DNA of 64,000 nt from Henckelia pumila. Its lineage: Eukaryota > Streptophyta > Magnoliopsida > Lamiales > Gesneriaceae. Position 1 is the stretch's first letter. Each line of letters starts with the position of its first letter. The stretch is from positions 5,332,001 to 5,396,000 of the forward strand of contig NW_027331833.1 in the NCBI RefSeq assembly GCF_033568475.1, read 5' to 3'. The notes beneath the pieces were generated by a model. That model was not told where the DNA came from and did no database searches. It saw only the letters and a program-made list of their open reading frames with translations. This document shows positions 22,241 to 34,216 of this stretch, in pieces. The position numbers were made by a program, and so were the translations under genes.

Positions 22241-24403
22241 TACACAGCAATAAATCATCCAACAAAAAAAAATAAAATTAGGATATTGATATTACAAGAG
22301 AAAAAATATGTTAACCTAATAAGAATTGAGTTTTCTTTCTCGATATGTCCTTAAATGTGAGAGATGCAAGAGATTGGAGGCATTCTGTTAAACACACCTT
22401 CGAATAAATACCCAAAGGCACACCAATAGCTTCAAAAACGTGCAAGGAGAATTAGTACTTAGTAGCACTATAAAAGTATGCCATGAGAAGTCTTTATGTG
22501 AAGGATGGAAGGATAGAAGTATTTCAAGATGGGTGTTAAACTGTGAAAGTTTAAAAATTGTTAATCATGTATCATCACGCCACACGCTAGCATAGCAAGC
22601 CTATATGCTATTTGAGTATATGCATAAGTTTACTCTCCTACGTTTTTCTTTACAAAAATATTGTGTTTGCATCAAAAGATACCAGTTTTAATTGCACAAA
22701 ATTGCTTGGTTTTTTCCTAAACCAAGTATCCACATGTCAATTAGCTATATTTATTCATTTTTCCAAGTATTCCTAAAAATAAAAGCTATGCCTAAAACAC
22801 TAAAGTTCATTCAATCAAATGCAGCTTTTGCGCTATCAATAAATATGCTCTCCTTACAACAAGAAAATAAAATAAAAATAGTCCTAAAGTAAAACAAAAG
22901 AACAAAAGAAAAACAAGAATTCATAAAAATAATCTATTCATCATACGAATTGTACATGTTTAGAAAATTGGAAACCAGCAAAGGAGACAATACAAACAAA
23001 AATCTCACAAAGAATTCTTAGTAATTACTAAATTATAAACACAAAAATGCAAAAAATTTATCCAATCAAATACATATACATCCTTAAAATCGAAACACAC
23101 AAGATGGAATAGAGCAAGCCGCTATACTCACCAGAAAAATCCAAATCCCTGCTGAAAATCGTTGAAAATGGGTTGGGTAGGTTTGAAACTATCGTAAGGT
23201 TGAACACCAAAATCTCACGACCCAAAGCCCTGAGAATCAATCTGAAATCAGTCATAAATTGGAAATACTAACTTACTCTTAGAAATAAAAATGAACAAAA
23301 TCGAGAATACCAAAAAATAAGCAGGAATTGAAGCACATTTGCACGCGCAGAAACAGCCCTCGAGCAGCAGCTTCTCACTAACGTGCACTTGTTGCAAGGG
23401 AAGCGCATTCGCATGCGCAGACAACATACTGATATATTCTTGACCCATTCCCTCGAGAGTCAACTCTTTATGCCCAAAACCCTTGCGATTGTAATTCTAG
23501 CTCCTAGTAAAGTTGCGGTGGGACACCTTGGCATCAAAATCCAACTCCACTGAGGCGGTAGAAGAGGGAGCAGCTTCCCTTGCAGCCGTGCACCAGACGA
23601 ATGCCGGCTTTCATTTTCAAAAAATCCTGGAATCCGGCGAGAAGATGTCGGCATGAGAGGAGATACTAGAGAACTGCATAGAGATCGGCATAGAGAAGGG
23701 GTGAAGAAGCTCGCTGCACGTTAGTATTAAATATAAATATTCATTACAAAAGTAAACAGTCGAGATATTAGCAAGGACTTATCTGGATGCATACCTCAGC
23801 AGCTCCGTGTACCAAAATAGCATCTTTCTTGAAATCCATAAGGGAAATAGTAGATAAAGTCGAAAAAGGAGAGGAAGTTCATAAATCTCTCTCAAACTCA
23901 AATCCAAACAACCTACAACCATAAAACACCAAAATCGATAGGGAACCGGCCGGAAAACGCAAAAATTTCAACAATCGAAATGAAAAATCGGGAATTTTCT
24001 TATGGAATGGGTATCGAGAGATAGCTTGCGACGAGATCTTACCAAATATGTAGTCAACTGAAAATTTCTGTCAAAGAGGCGGAGGTGGAAAGTTGGAGAT
24101 TCAAATCGTCCATGCTTGGGCTGAAGAAAAGGGGATGGCGTTTTTTTTCTTTAACGAGTGGAAGAGAAATTAAATTTTAAGTTACCCAAAAATTTTAACG
24201 AGCAAAGAAAAGGGGATGGCGATTCAAATCGTTATTCTTTTTACTCCGGCAATTATAGTTTTAAGTAAAGTATTATTAAAAATTATTAATGAAGCCTGTG
24301 TTTTTTAAATTTTGAATATCGAAGTTGATTGTTCTATATTTCTTCGTAAATAATAATTGCCGAAGTAATAGACGAGGAAGTAAAAGACAAAATTCTACTA
24401 GTG
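22241..24403. mobile_element. right part of a second CACTA family (TIR CACTAGTAGAA), left end missing
   Basis: Ends TTCTACTAGTG at 24403. The last roughly 140 bp (GAAGCCTGTGTTTTTTAA, TTCTTCG, CCGAAGTAATAG, GAAGTAAAAG) match the right end of the CACTA element at 40354-44666. No left terminus or left subterminal array of this family is found in 9793-12172, so it was probably deleted. Minus-strand exon-like pieces occur at about 23460-23654 and 23144-23255 (the latter ends GGATTTTTCTG|GTGAGT). They look like more captured gene sequence but are unidentified. Confidence 0.55.
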
Positions 24404-24978
24404 TATAAGCAGCCTTATAAAAAAATTAAAAAGGCTCATAGACTACAGTTCAAAATAATCGTAGCCTAAAAATGCTCATAAACTATGGTACAAAATAACC
24501 GTATTCTATTTATAAAAAAACACGCTCAGAGACTATGGTTCAAAATAACCGTAGTCTATTTATAAAAAAAAAAACACGCTCATAAATTACGGTTCAAAAT
24601 ACCCGTAGACTATTTATAAAAAAACACGCTCATAGACTACGGTTCAAAATAGCCGTAGTCTATTTATAAAAAAACACGCTCATAGACTACGGTTTCAAAT
24701 AACCGTAGTCTATTTATAAAAAAAACACGCTCATAGACTACGGTTCAAAATAACCGTAGTCTATTTATAAAAAAACACGCTCATAGACTACGGTTTTTAA
24801 AAACCAATGTTGTAGACCACAAACAACAACGGTTTTTACAAAACTGTAGAGGTATATTTTAAAAAAACGCCCATTAACTACGGTTTCTGTAAAAACCGTA
24901 GTTAAATGTAAAAATACTACGGTTTTATTAAAAACCGTAGTCTTTTTACTGTAGTCTATTGCCAAATTTCTTGTAGCG
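24404..24978. repeat. right subterminal repeats and terminus of the CACTA complex
   Basis: From about 24470 to 24790, six tandem units of about 50 bp each contain ACTACGGTTCAAAATAACCG and TAGTCTATTTATAAAAA with small changes. Further inverted copies follow to 24955, then the terminal TTTCTTGTAGCG. The motif is shared with the left array at 9870-10270. Confidence 0.85.
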
Positions 24979-24980
24979 AG

Positions 24981-26290
24981 CGATTATGCTCAAGGGCAAT
25001 CAACCAATCGTCCTCCTCTTTTCAACGGCATAAACTACGGATATTGGAAAATCGAATGTCCCTATATATCCAATCCGTAGACTATGACCTTTGGAAAGTA
25101 ACAATGAAAGGTCCTTATATACCCTATGAAAGAGGTTGAATGTCCCTAGATATGAACGAGTAAAACCGGATCTCGATGTGCTCCTCCGCAAAAATTATTT
25201 GGGACAAATTAGAGATATGTCACGAAGGAACCAACCAAGTCAAGAGATAAAGATCGATCTTCTTCAACTCAAATACGTGACATTTGAGATGGATTCCAAT
25301 GAAGACGTAGATACAATCCGGAGGCTTACTCAAATCATCAACGAGCTAGCCCAACTTGGAGAACAATATCCATCCAAAAAAGTTTGGAGGAGAGCTCTAC
25401 GCGCCCTACGCAAGGAGTGGGATGCCAAAAGAACGGCCATCATTGGGTCCAACAAAGGCGACACCGCATCCTATGATCTTGATCAACTCCATGGGACCCT
25501 AAAAACCCACGAGTTAAAAGTGTCTACAAGGAAAGAATCAAAGAAGGAGGATGAGAAGACCAAGGCAAAAGGGATTTTCTTATCCACCCAATTCGAAGAA
25601 GATAATGATGATGATATGACACTCTTCGCAAGAAAGTTCAAATGATTCATGCGAGGAAACAAATTCAAGAAAGAGAAGAAGTCGGACAAGGAAGTAACAT
25701 GCTACAACTGTCAACAACAAGGCCACTACGCAAATGAGTGCCCCCTCAAGAGTAAAGTTGATAAAGGCAAGAAGAAAGCCCTAAAGCAACTTGGAGCGAC
25801 AACGATGATGACGAGGAGGAAGCTAACATCTGCCTCATGGCTAGGAGTAATGACGTCGTCTCCGACAATGATGATGAGGTACCTTCCTATGATGAGTTAA
25901 TACATGCTTATAAGCTTATGTTTGACATGACTAAATCACTTAAAAATGAAAATAGAAACCTCAAAAATGAATTAGAAACTAAGGAGCATGAAAACCTAAG
26001 ATTAAAGGATGACATAGCTCACTTAGAAAAATAAATTGATAAATTCAATGTTAGTAGTAATAAATTGAATAATTTACTAAGCATGCAAAAATTTAGCTTT
26101 GATAAGGGTGAAATAGGGTATGATAAGAAATCTATAGACTTTTCTAGCCTTATTGCTAAAGCAAAAATGAGATCACCCCCTACATGTTCTTACTGCTGTA
26201 AAATAGGTCATGCTAGACACAAATGTGGATCTTAGAAATATCAATATGATAAAAAGAGCTATATGAAATGGAGTCCTAAGAGTACTTAAC
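24981..26290 (+). pseudogene. Sirevirus gag, broken
   Basis: Picks up abruptly after the CACTA terminus with DYAQGQSTNRPPLFNGINYG, the usual Gag N-terminal region (its ATG is not seen). A one-base shift follows at about 25050. The central part at 25136-25645 is open (WRRALRALRKEWDAKRTAI), then stopped by TGA. Next come a CX2CX4HX4C knuckle CYNCQQQGHYANEC (25700-25741), a further shift, a coiled-coil-like stretch (NRNLKNELETKEHENL), and a second knuckle-like motif CSYCCKIGHARHKC (26185-26226). The structure is that of a Sirevirus Gag, but no functional protein can be made. Confidence 0.88.
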
Positions 26291-26564
26291 AACTTATCAG
26301 TTGTCATTATGAGAACATGATCTAAGGGAGTTCATCATAGACCGGTTTAAACTGCCTTGACTTGCGACTGGTCTTCCTGATGAACGCTACTCTGTCCAAG
26401 GAAATAGGTTTTTAAAGAGGCCATAGCCCTACCTACTACTGGGAGCACTCTTGGAAAGTATCGATGATGTCGCTATAAGAGACAAAACTCTTATAAATCC
26501 ATTTTGTATCTCTCTTTTCTAACACTGTGGACCCAAAAGAACTAAAGGGTACCAAAATCAATTC
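26291..26564 (+). other. gag-pol linker of the Sirevirus, decayed
   Basis: Stops in all frames. The end (AACTAAAGGGTACCAAAATC, about 26540-26560) still resembles the Sirevirus linker before protease. No separate gene seen. Confidence 0.5.
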
Positions 26565-29500
26565 TTGCAGGGAAATAGGAAAACTGTTCTCCCTAGCATA
26601 TGGTATCTAGACAGTGGATGTTCTAGACATATGACGGGAAACAAGGAGCTATTTCAATCGGTCAAACAAAAGAAGAAGGAAACTGTCACCTTTGGAGACA
26701 ACATCAAAGGAGCAATTGAAGGAATCAGCTCAATAGATATATCTAAATCCTGCTTGATTGATGATGTACTCCTAGTGAAAGGACTTAAGAATAATCTACT
26801 AAGCATAATTAAATTATGCGATAGAGGTTATGAAGTCAAATTCACTCCCCAATACTGCACAATATCACTCACATCTGACAAATACATAAATTTCAAAGGA
26901 TATAGAAGTGAAAATGTTTACAAGGTTTCTTTAAATAATTTATCTTTGACAAATATTAAAAGCCTTGTATCCTTGAATGTTGATGAAACATTCTTTGGCA
27001 TAGACGATTAGGTCATGTTGGTCCTAGTACCATTGAAAAACTTTTTAAACTTGATCTAGTAGTTGGTATGTCATAGCTCAATTTAAAATTAGATTTTGTT
27101 TGTGATGCATGTCAGCTTGGCAAACATACAAAAGAATCTTTTAAAAGCAAAAATTTTGTATCTACTTCTATGCCCCTTGAACTTCTCCACCTAGATATAT
27201 GTGGTCCCTCGAGGAACGCTAGCCTAGATGGAAAACTTTATGCATTTGTCATTGTGGATGATTTCTCACACTTCACGTGGACATTATTTTTAGCCCACAA
27301 AAATGATGCCTTTTATTATTTTAAAACTTTTGTCAAACGATTTGAAAATGAGAAATATCTTTCAATTAAACAGATCTGTAGTGACCACGGAACTGAATTT
27401 TAAAATAAAAATTTTACAATTTTTTTGTGATGAAAAAGACATCTGTCACAATTTTTCTTGTCCGAGGACTCCTCAACAAAACTATTTTTCTTGAGAGGAA
27501 AAATAGGACACTTGTGGAGATTGCAAGGACCATGATATGTGAGCATTATCTACCAAAGTATTTTTGGGCCGAAACAATGAACACTGCCTATTACATCATC
27601 AATCGTGTATCAATAAGGTTCGTTCTCAAGAAAACTCCATATGAATTATGGAGAGGGAGAAAGCCTAACATTTCTTATTTTCGGGCTTTTGGATCAAAAT
27701 GCTACATTCATAATAATGGTAAGGATAATCTCGGTAAGTTTGATTTCAAGTCCGACAAAGGCATCTTTCTCGGATATTCTACCTCAAGTAAGGCTTTTAG
27801 AGTATTTAATAAACGTACTTTACTTGTTGAAGAATCTATGCATGTTGTATTTGATGAATCTATGTCTGTAGTTTCTCGTACTACTAACAATGATGTAGAA
27901 TTACTCGAAGAAGAGATGACTTTCTCAAGCCTAAATGATATAGATGTTTATGTTGAGGAAACTCCACTACCGAAGGAATGGACGCTTCACAAATATCATC
28001 CTATGGATCTTATCATTGGAAGTCCTTCGAAGGGAGTAACCACTCGATCATCTCTTAATAATATTTGCAATCATCTTGATTTTGTATCGCATGTTGAACC
28101 TAAGTGCATTGATGATGCTTTGTTAGACGATGCTTGGATTATTGCTATGCAAGATGAATTAAATGAATTCAAGTGTAATGATGTTTGGTATCTTGTTCCT
28201 AGGCCGCATGATAGATCTATTATCGGTACTAAATGGGTCTTTAGGAATATACTTGATGAGCATGGTACTATTACTAGAAATAAAGCTAGGCTTGTAGCAA
28301 AAGGATATAGTCAAGAAGAAGGCATTGATTATGATGAAACATATGCTCATGTTGCCCGACTTGAATCTATTCACATGCTAATTGCTTTTGCTTGCTCTAG
28401 AAATTTCAAGTTATTTCAAATGGATATTAAGAGTGCATTCCTGAATGGTGAACTAAAAGAAGAGGTTTAAATTGAAAAACCTAATGGCTTTGTTGATTCT
28501 TTATTGCCTGATCATGTGTATAGACTAAACAAAGCTTTCTATGATTTGAAAAAAGCTCCTCAAGCTTGGTATGAAAAATTGTCTACTTTCCTTCTTTCAA
28601 ATGATTTTTTTAGAGGAAAGATTGACATTACTTTATTTACCAAAAATGTCAAAGATGATTTATTGATTTTGCAAATTTACGTTGATGACATAATTTTTGG
28701 TTCTACTAACGAAACTCTCTGTCAAGAATTCTCCAAGCTTATGCAGGAACACTTTGAGATGAGCATGATGGGGGAACTTAACTATTTCCTCAGATTGCAA
28801 ATCAAACAGTGCAAGGATAGGTTCTTTGTGAACCAAAGCAAGTACATCAAGGAGATTCTAAAGAAGTTTGGGATGGAGAACACAAAATCATCATCCACAC
28901 CGATGAGCACAGCAACCAGACTTGACAAGGATGAAAATGGTAAATCTGTAGATCAATCCTCCTTTCGTAGTATGATTGGCTCCTTACTTTATGCTACTGC
29001 TAGTAGGCCAGACATTATGTTTAGTGTTTTCTTGTGTGCACGATTTCAATCAAGTCCAAAGGAATCATATTTGTTCACCTTAAAACGCATTTTCAAATAT
29101 CTTTCAAATACTCCAAATCTCGGCTTGTGGTATTCGAAAAATTCTTTCTTTGATCTAAAAGCTTACTGCGATGCCGATTTTGGTGGATATAAGGTGGACA
29201 GGAAAAGCACTAGTGGAACCTGTTTCTTTTTAGAAAACTGTTTAGTTTCTTGGTTTTCAAAGAAACAAAATTGTGTTGTGTTGTCAACGACCGTAGCCAA
29301 ATATATGGCTGCCGGTAGTTGTTGTGTGCAAATTCTTTGGATAAAGCATCAATTGCTTGACTATGATGTCTCTTTTTCAAAAATCCCTATTTTTTCTGAC
29401 AATACTAGTGTCATATGTCTAAAAAAGAATCCGATTCAACACTCTCTCACTAAACATATTAATATTCGTCATCATTTTATTCGTGACAACATCGAACAAA

Positions 29501-29619
29501 ATGAAGTTGAACTTCAATATGTTGACACGAAAAATCAAATTGCCGATATTTTTACAAAACCACTAGATGAAAACAGTTTTATTCGTTTGCGTGGTGAACT
29601 TGGCATGATTGAGTTGTAA
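26565..29619 (+). pseudogene. Sirevirus pol (protease, integrase, RT, RNase H), broken
   Basis: Protease DSG in WYLDSGCSRHMTG. The integrase zinc region is LWHRRLGHVG to CDACQLGK. The integrase acidic residues are in VIVDDFSHFTW, ICSDHGTEF and LERKNRTL. RT runs from TKWVFRNILDEHG through the YVDD box (IYVDDIIFGS). RNase H has YCDADFGGYKVDRKSTSG and SDNTSVICL. Breaks include a shift near 27005 (end of the 26565-27011 frame), a stop near 27080, a stop and shift near 27400-27480, and a TAA at 28468-28470 inside RT. From 28504 to 29619 the frame is open to the natural end at GELGMIEL. Confidence 0.92.
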
Positions 29620-29819
29620 TCACTTGTAGACATAAAATAAATTTCATGTCACATTAAGGGGGAGCTTAATATTAAATCTGAAAAAATTTAATTTTGGATA
29701 ATATAAATCAATTGTATTTATTCAAAATTAAAAAAGCTCACATTTTATGTGAATTATTTGGCTTAAAACTTTATTACAAAATATAATTAAAGAGTTATTT
29801 TTGAAAATCCTATCTTTGG

Positions 29820-30180
29820 CCAGTTCTGGCCCTCCAAACACTAGTTCGGATCACCCGAAATGCTTCGCGCCTTTTCAGTTTAAAACTTTCAAAATTCCCT
29901 CCAAAATGGCCAATTTGGACCCTCCGAACCAAGCTTCGGGTCATCTGATCCCTGAGCGGTAAAACTTCAAAATTTGACCGCCTTGCCTTCGGGTCGTCCG
30001 AAACCATTCGGACGACACGAACTCAATTTGAACTGTTTGGACGCTTCGAACTCAATTCGGGTCGTCCGAAACCTATTAAAGCCTGTCAGATAAGATCAAA
30101 TCTTATCACCTTGGTAAATAGGATCGGGCCGTCCGAACCCTCTGCTGTAAATACCCCCTCGGGCCATCCGATTTATTCAC
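29820..30180 (+). promoter_or_regulatory. second near-palindrome array upstream of the env-like ORF
   Basis: About eight variants of the LTR motif occur here, for example TTCGGATCACCCGAA, TTCGGACGACACGAA, TTCGGGTCGTCCGAA and CGGGCCGTCCGAA. The array sits in the 600-bp gap between pol (ends 29619) and the ORF at 30230. Copies here and in both LTRs suggest a shared cis function such as a second promoter for the downstream ORF; this is inference. Confidence 0.6.
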
Positions 30181-30229
30181 ACCAAAAACTCATCTCTTCT
30201 CTTCCTTAGTCCAAAATCTAGCCTACAAA

Positions 30230-31433
30230 ATGCCTTCCAAACGTCGTCGTGATCAAGCTAGTTCTAGTCGCCCAATCCCTATCCATGATCCTAACCTACC
30301 TGCTGTTTCAAATCCTATCCCGGATGATTACCCTTCTCGACCTATTTTACCCGTTCGTATTTTTTATGGCGCCTATCTTGCGACGTCTCATCTCCTCTTG
30401 CTGCCCCTTATTGCTGCCCAGCATTGGAAATCCTTTTTCCAGCCCTCCATTCCAGATTTTATCTTCCCCACTCTTATGTATGAGTTCTATGCCAACCTAG
30501 AACTCAAACTTGGCGATGATCTTCACATTGCTACGATTGTTTAGAGTCGGCATGTTCGTTTTTCAGTCTCCAACCTTGCTGAGTGGTTCCAACTTCCTAT
30601 GGAGGGACCCAGCCTCTACTTTGGTCAGGGATGGACTCTGGATGATCCTACTTTTGATCGAGATGAGGTCCTTTCTACTATTCTTGGTCGTCCAGCCACT
30701 GCTACCAACGATCTTCTCCTTTTGAAACAACTTCGTCCTGATTATCAAATCATCCAAAAGTGGAGACTCCTCCACCTGCAAATATCTTGATCTTTACGTT
30801 ATCTATCACATTGTCTCCTCCCATCCTTTCAACCTCCCTCGCTTCATTATGCAAGTCATTTATCATGCGGCTAAAGCCACGAGGAAGGTCACTCTTCCTT
30901 TTGCTCGTCTCATCAACCGCATTTTAACTCACTTTGATATCTCTTTTGATCACTTGGATCCCCTTTCCATCAATGATTCCCACACTTTCAACCATTCTTC
31001 GATCACCAAGATGGAATTGTCTTGGAACCCTGTTTTCTCTCATTGGGTTGATGACCCAACTCGTGCCTTTAAAAAATACCTTCCGGATAAAAACTTTTCA
31101 ATTCCTTATTCGAGTCATTCGCCCTCTTCTCAGGCTAAAGGATTTCCCAATGGACAGTCTGTCGAAGAAGGACCTTCTTCTTCTGGCTTTCAGACCTTTT
31201 CGGCCAATATTGCCGAGCTTCCATTCGAGATTCTCGAGATTCCTGCTACCCCCTCTCACCAGTCTGGTCGTCTTTTCGAGACTCTTCTGCATATTAAAGG
31301 GAATCTAGCCAGCCACTTCGCATCTTTTACTGCCGCTATGGATGCACTGACTGTGAGAGTTGCCTCGTTGGAGACTCGCTTTGATGTCTTCATCTCCCGA
31401 TATCCCCCGCCGCAACACGATGATGACTCTTAG
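30230..31433 (+). pseudogene. env-like / plant transposon protein ORF of the Sirevirus, broken
   Basis: Starts MPSKRRRDQASSSRPIPIHD. The frame is stopped by TAG at 30542-30544, continues in the same frame (SRHVRFSVSNLAEWFQLP) to 30790, then shifts by one base near 30760 into 30849-31433. The middle (RFSVSNLAEWFQLP to RLINRILTHFDI) matches the widespread putative plant transposon protein domain. The C terminus (FTAAMDALTVRVASLETRF) is a likely coiled coil. Sireviruses often carry such an additional ORF between pol and the 3' LTR, sometimes called env-like. I see no clear signal peptide or membrane anchor, so an envelope role is unsupported. Confidence 0.7.
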
Positions 31434-31718
31434 ATTTTATTTTGCATTTTAAGTTGTATTTGCATTATGATTTTTATGTCAAATTCAATTTTATTTTAAT
31501 GAAATTATTGTGCATTTATTTTCTCTTCTTTAATTAATTGATTTTTTTATTATCGCAAAAAGAGGGAGAATTAATTTGGTTAAATAATTAATTATTAAAT
31601 TGAGGGGGAATTTTAATAATTAATGCTTAAACAACATTTGATTAATTGTTTAATATATTTATTATTGCTCTATTGCTTATATTTTATTTCTCCTATTTAA
31701 CCAAGTTTTGTGATCATA

Positions 31719-31732
31719 AAAAAGAGCGAGAT
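31719..31732 (+). promoter_or_regulatory. polypurine tract of the Sirevirus-like element
   Basis: AAAAAGAGCGAGAT directly before the 3' LTR start TGTTATG. It resembles the usual copia tract ending GGGAGATTGTT. Confidence 0.8.
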
Positions 31733-32914
31733 TGTTATGCCTTAAACGCATACAAATTTTGTGTAATGAGATTAATGTTTTTAATGCATTAACAAGTCTC
31801 AAAATATTGTGATTTGATGATTATAAAACTCGGTTAATTATTAATAACAGTTTAAAGTGAGAAATTTGCAGATAATAATATTTTTGTGTATGGACAATAT
31901 TGGAAGAAAGAACCGATAATCAAAAATTGGAGATAAAAATTTTAGTATTTGAATTTTCCTAGGTTCGGACGGTCTGAAAAGGGTTCAGACCATCCGAAAT
32001 ATTATTCAAGAATTTAATATGTTCGGATGACAAGTTCGGAGGCCACGAAAGACTGGTTCTGACGATCCGAAGTCATATCGGACGATCAAAAGTTTTTTTG
32101 GAATTAAATATTTCTCGGAGGCACTCTCGGAGGCCACGAAATGCACACTTCGGACGCGCCGAAGCTAAGTTCGGAGGACCCGAACTCCTTTACGGTGACT
32201 GAAGATTTTGTCGGAAGAAATTTTCCGAAATGAATTTAATTCAGATTTTCGGACGACCCGAAGATGAGTTCGGACCCCTCGAATAGTTTACCAGCCGCAG
32301 AAATTTGAATTTGAATAAGAAGAGTTCGAATGACCCGAAGACCCGTTCGGAGGATCCGAACCTGCTCGAAATTGCAACTATAAATAGAGGCCATTCCAAG
32401 ACATTTGAGATATCCCAATTCACTCCCATCTCTTGCAAGAATCTCCTTTCATTCAAAGTGTTCTATCAAGAGTTGTTCATTATATTCGCTCAAAAATCGA
32501 GAGTTGTTTGTAAAAATCATTTGTGAGTTGATTGTGCGATCATTGTAAACACTTTAGTGTGAAGCCAAGTGTGTTGTTTGATTGTTGAGACTATCCTTGA
32601 AGCCCTTAAGGCCAAGTGTATCTAGTTGTATCGGCATGGTGATCGTGTTGAGTTGTACGGCTATCCTTGGAGCCATCAAGGCCAAGACGTTCGAAGTGCT
32701 AGTGGATCCTTGGTTAATCGATCTTAACCAAGAAGGGGAGACGTAGACGATTTATCGTCGAACTTTCATAAACATCTCTTATCCCTTTTACTGCTTTATT
32801 TACATTACGCATTTATTTACCGCATTTATTATTGATTGCTTTAAGTCTTCCGCTTGCGTATTTGCATAATCGTTTTAAATTTCTAAAGTTGCCAATAGAA
32901 CCTAGGTTCTAACA
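31733..32914 (+). repeat. 3' LTR of the Sirevirus-like element
   Basis: 1182 bp, paired with 8598-9773. The near-palindrome array is at about 31970-32370, including TTCGGACGACCCGAA and TTCGGAGGATCCGAA. It is followed by the duplication CATTT. Confidence 0.93.
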
Positions 32915-32984
32915 CATTTTATGTTTTTTAATGCATTCCTAATGTATGATTAGTAGGTGATCCCAGAGCGGGTCACTACATTTA

Positions 32985-32996
32985 CGGTATCCGAGC
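32985..32996 (+). promoter_or_regulatory. decayed primer binding site
   Basis: CGGTATCCGAGC, two changes from TGGTATCAGAGC, four bases after the LTR end at 32980. Confidence 0.7.
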
Positions 32997-33060
32997 ATGC
33001 ATGATATTTTGGGATTTAGGAAAACAGTCTTGAGGTTAATATCTGTTGCCTTTTCTAGAG

Positions 33061-33740
33061 ATGGCAAACTTCGGCGATGAAGTCATGGGAGGGTAGGACG
33101 TTGGGGTGACAAGGACGCGAACACCATTGTGGAAACCTTCAGCACCGTGATGGACTCTGTCGCTTTGACATACACAAGTTTGTGCAGACGGTTAGTTGGA
33201 GGCGAGAATTCGGAGGATGCAGTGAACTGGGTGGAGTAGATAGAGAGCTGTTTTCATGTATTCCATTTCAGTGAGGTGCAGCACACGGAAGCTGTCAACT
33301 TCTTGATGGAGGGATGTGCTAGAAAGTGGTGGAAGTCTACATCTGCATCCATAGTTCATGAGCATAGTGCAACTACTTTGGCAGAATTCAGCACCGCATT
33401 TATGAAGCTGTACTTTCCTCCTGCATTTCTCCAAGCCAAGACCATGGAGCTCCTAAACTTGAAACAAGGCAGTATGACTGTTGATGAGTATCAACAAAAG
33501 TTCTTTGAGTTGTTGCATTTTGGCCCGCACATCGTTGTTAGCTCGGAGGCCAAGTATGATCAATTTCTCCAAGGCCTAAATCTGGAGATTTTCGATTGAG
33601 TTTTTGTTTGAAATGATCTGACATCTTACGAGGAGTTGGTAAACCAATGTCGATAGACAGAGAATGGTATACAACGTAACCGAGAACTTCAGTTTTCTCG
33701 TCCAGCTTGTACCTTGGGACCCAGGGCCCAATCTTTCAAG

Positions 33741-33771
<31 letters not shown>

Positions 33772-34040
33772 CTAGTAGTATTTCCATTTTGGGAAGAAGG
33801 GGAAGTGCGAGCATTGTGGAGGACATCATTTTTCTGACGTGCCGTAAAGCGGCATGAGCTTGCTTCCGTTGTGACGAGGTTGGCCACATGAAGAGAGATT
33901 GTCCAAATATAGTTGGAGGATCAACGTCTGGTTCTCATGCTTCGCTACTGCAGAGGTCACAAGTCAATGGGAAGCACTAATCTGAGACCTCGTGTTCCAG
34001 GGCAGGTGTTTGCACTGACTCAAGATAAGCTCAGGAGGAG
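33061..34040 (+). pseudogene. gypsy gag remnant
   Basis: ATG at 33061 is followed by early stops. The clearest piece, 33276-33599, is a retrotransposon gag domain (FLMEGCARKWWKS, FMKLYFPPAFLQAK, KQGSMTVDEYQQKF, YDQFLQGLNLEI). A zinc knuckle CFRCDEVGHMKRDC is readable at about 33859-33902, with a partial one (CEHCGGHH) before it. A (TTC)n run at 33742-33773 interrupts the linker and produces a spurious Glu/Arg-rich frame on the minus strand. Confidence 0.8.
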
Positions 34041-34216
34041 AACGAGAGGGTCATTGCTGGTACATTTCTTTTATGTGTAATTCCTGCATACGTTCTCATT
34101 GATAAAAGTGAATCACATTCTTTCATTTCTTCACGGTTTGTCAAGCGTCATAGATTATCATATGTGTCTCAGGACGTAGTTCTTTTGGTATCTCTACCCC
34201 TATCGGCCATTCAGCT

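Larger units (their letters stand above)
9793..24978. mobile_element. CACTA-type DNA transposon complex inside the Sirevirus leader
   Basis: The right end reads TTTCTTGTAGCG, one change from the usual CACTA terminus (inverse of CACTACAAGAAA). The left end TTTACAACAAAAATG is a decayed form of CACTACAACAAAAATG. Both ends carry many subterminal copies of an inverted GACTACGGTT/AACCGTAGTC motif, a CACTA hallmark. No matching 3-bp duplication is visible, so the left boundary is approximate. It lies between the Sirevirus primer site and its gag, whose first codons resume at about 24981. No transposase is recognisable, but pieces of host-like genes are present, so it is probably a non-autonomous gene-capturing element. 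Confidence 0.6.
8598..32914 (+). mobile_element. Sirevirus-like Ty1/copia retrotransposon with nested insertions
   Basis: LTRs at 8598-9773 and 31733-32914 start TGTTA and end CTAACA. They are flanked by the perfect duplication CATTT (8593-8597 and 32915-32919). A perfect initiator-Met primer site follows the 5' LTR. The internal order is gag with two CCHC knuckles, protease, integrase, RT, RNase H, then an additional env-like ORF before the 3' LTR. Long LTRs, the extra 3' ORF and the LTR palindromes point to the Sirevirus lineage. In the first 120 bp the LTRs differ at about ten positions, so the insertion is old. About 15 kb of later insertions occupy its leader. Confidence 0.92.

Noticed and set aside
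33576..33889. Frames with poly-Arg or poly-Glu runs
   Set aside because: Produced by the (TTC)n microsatellite at 33742-33773 inside a decayed gag linker.
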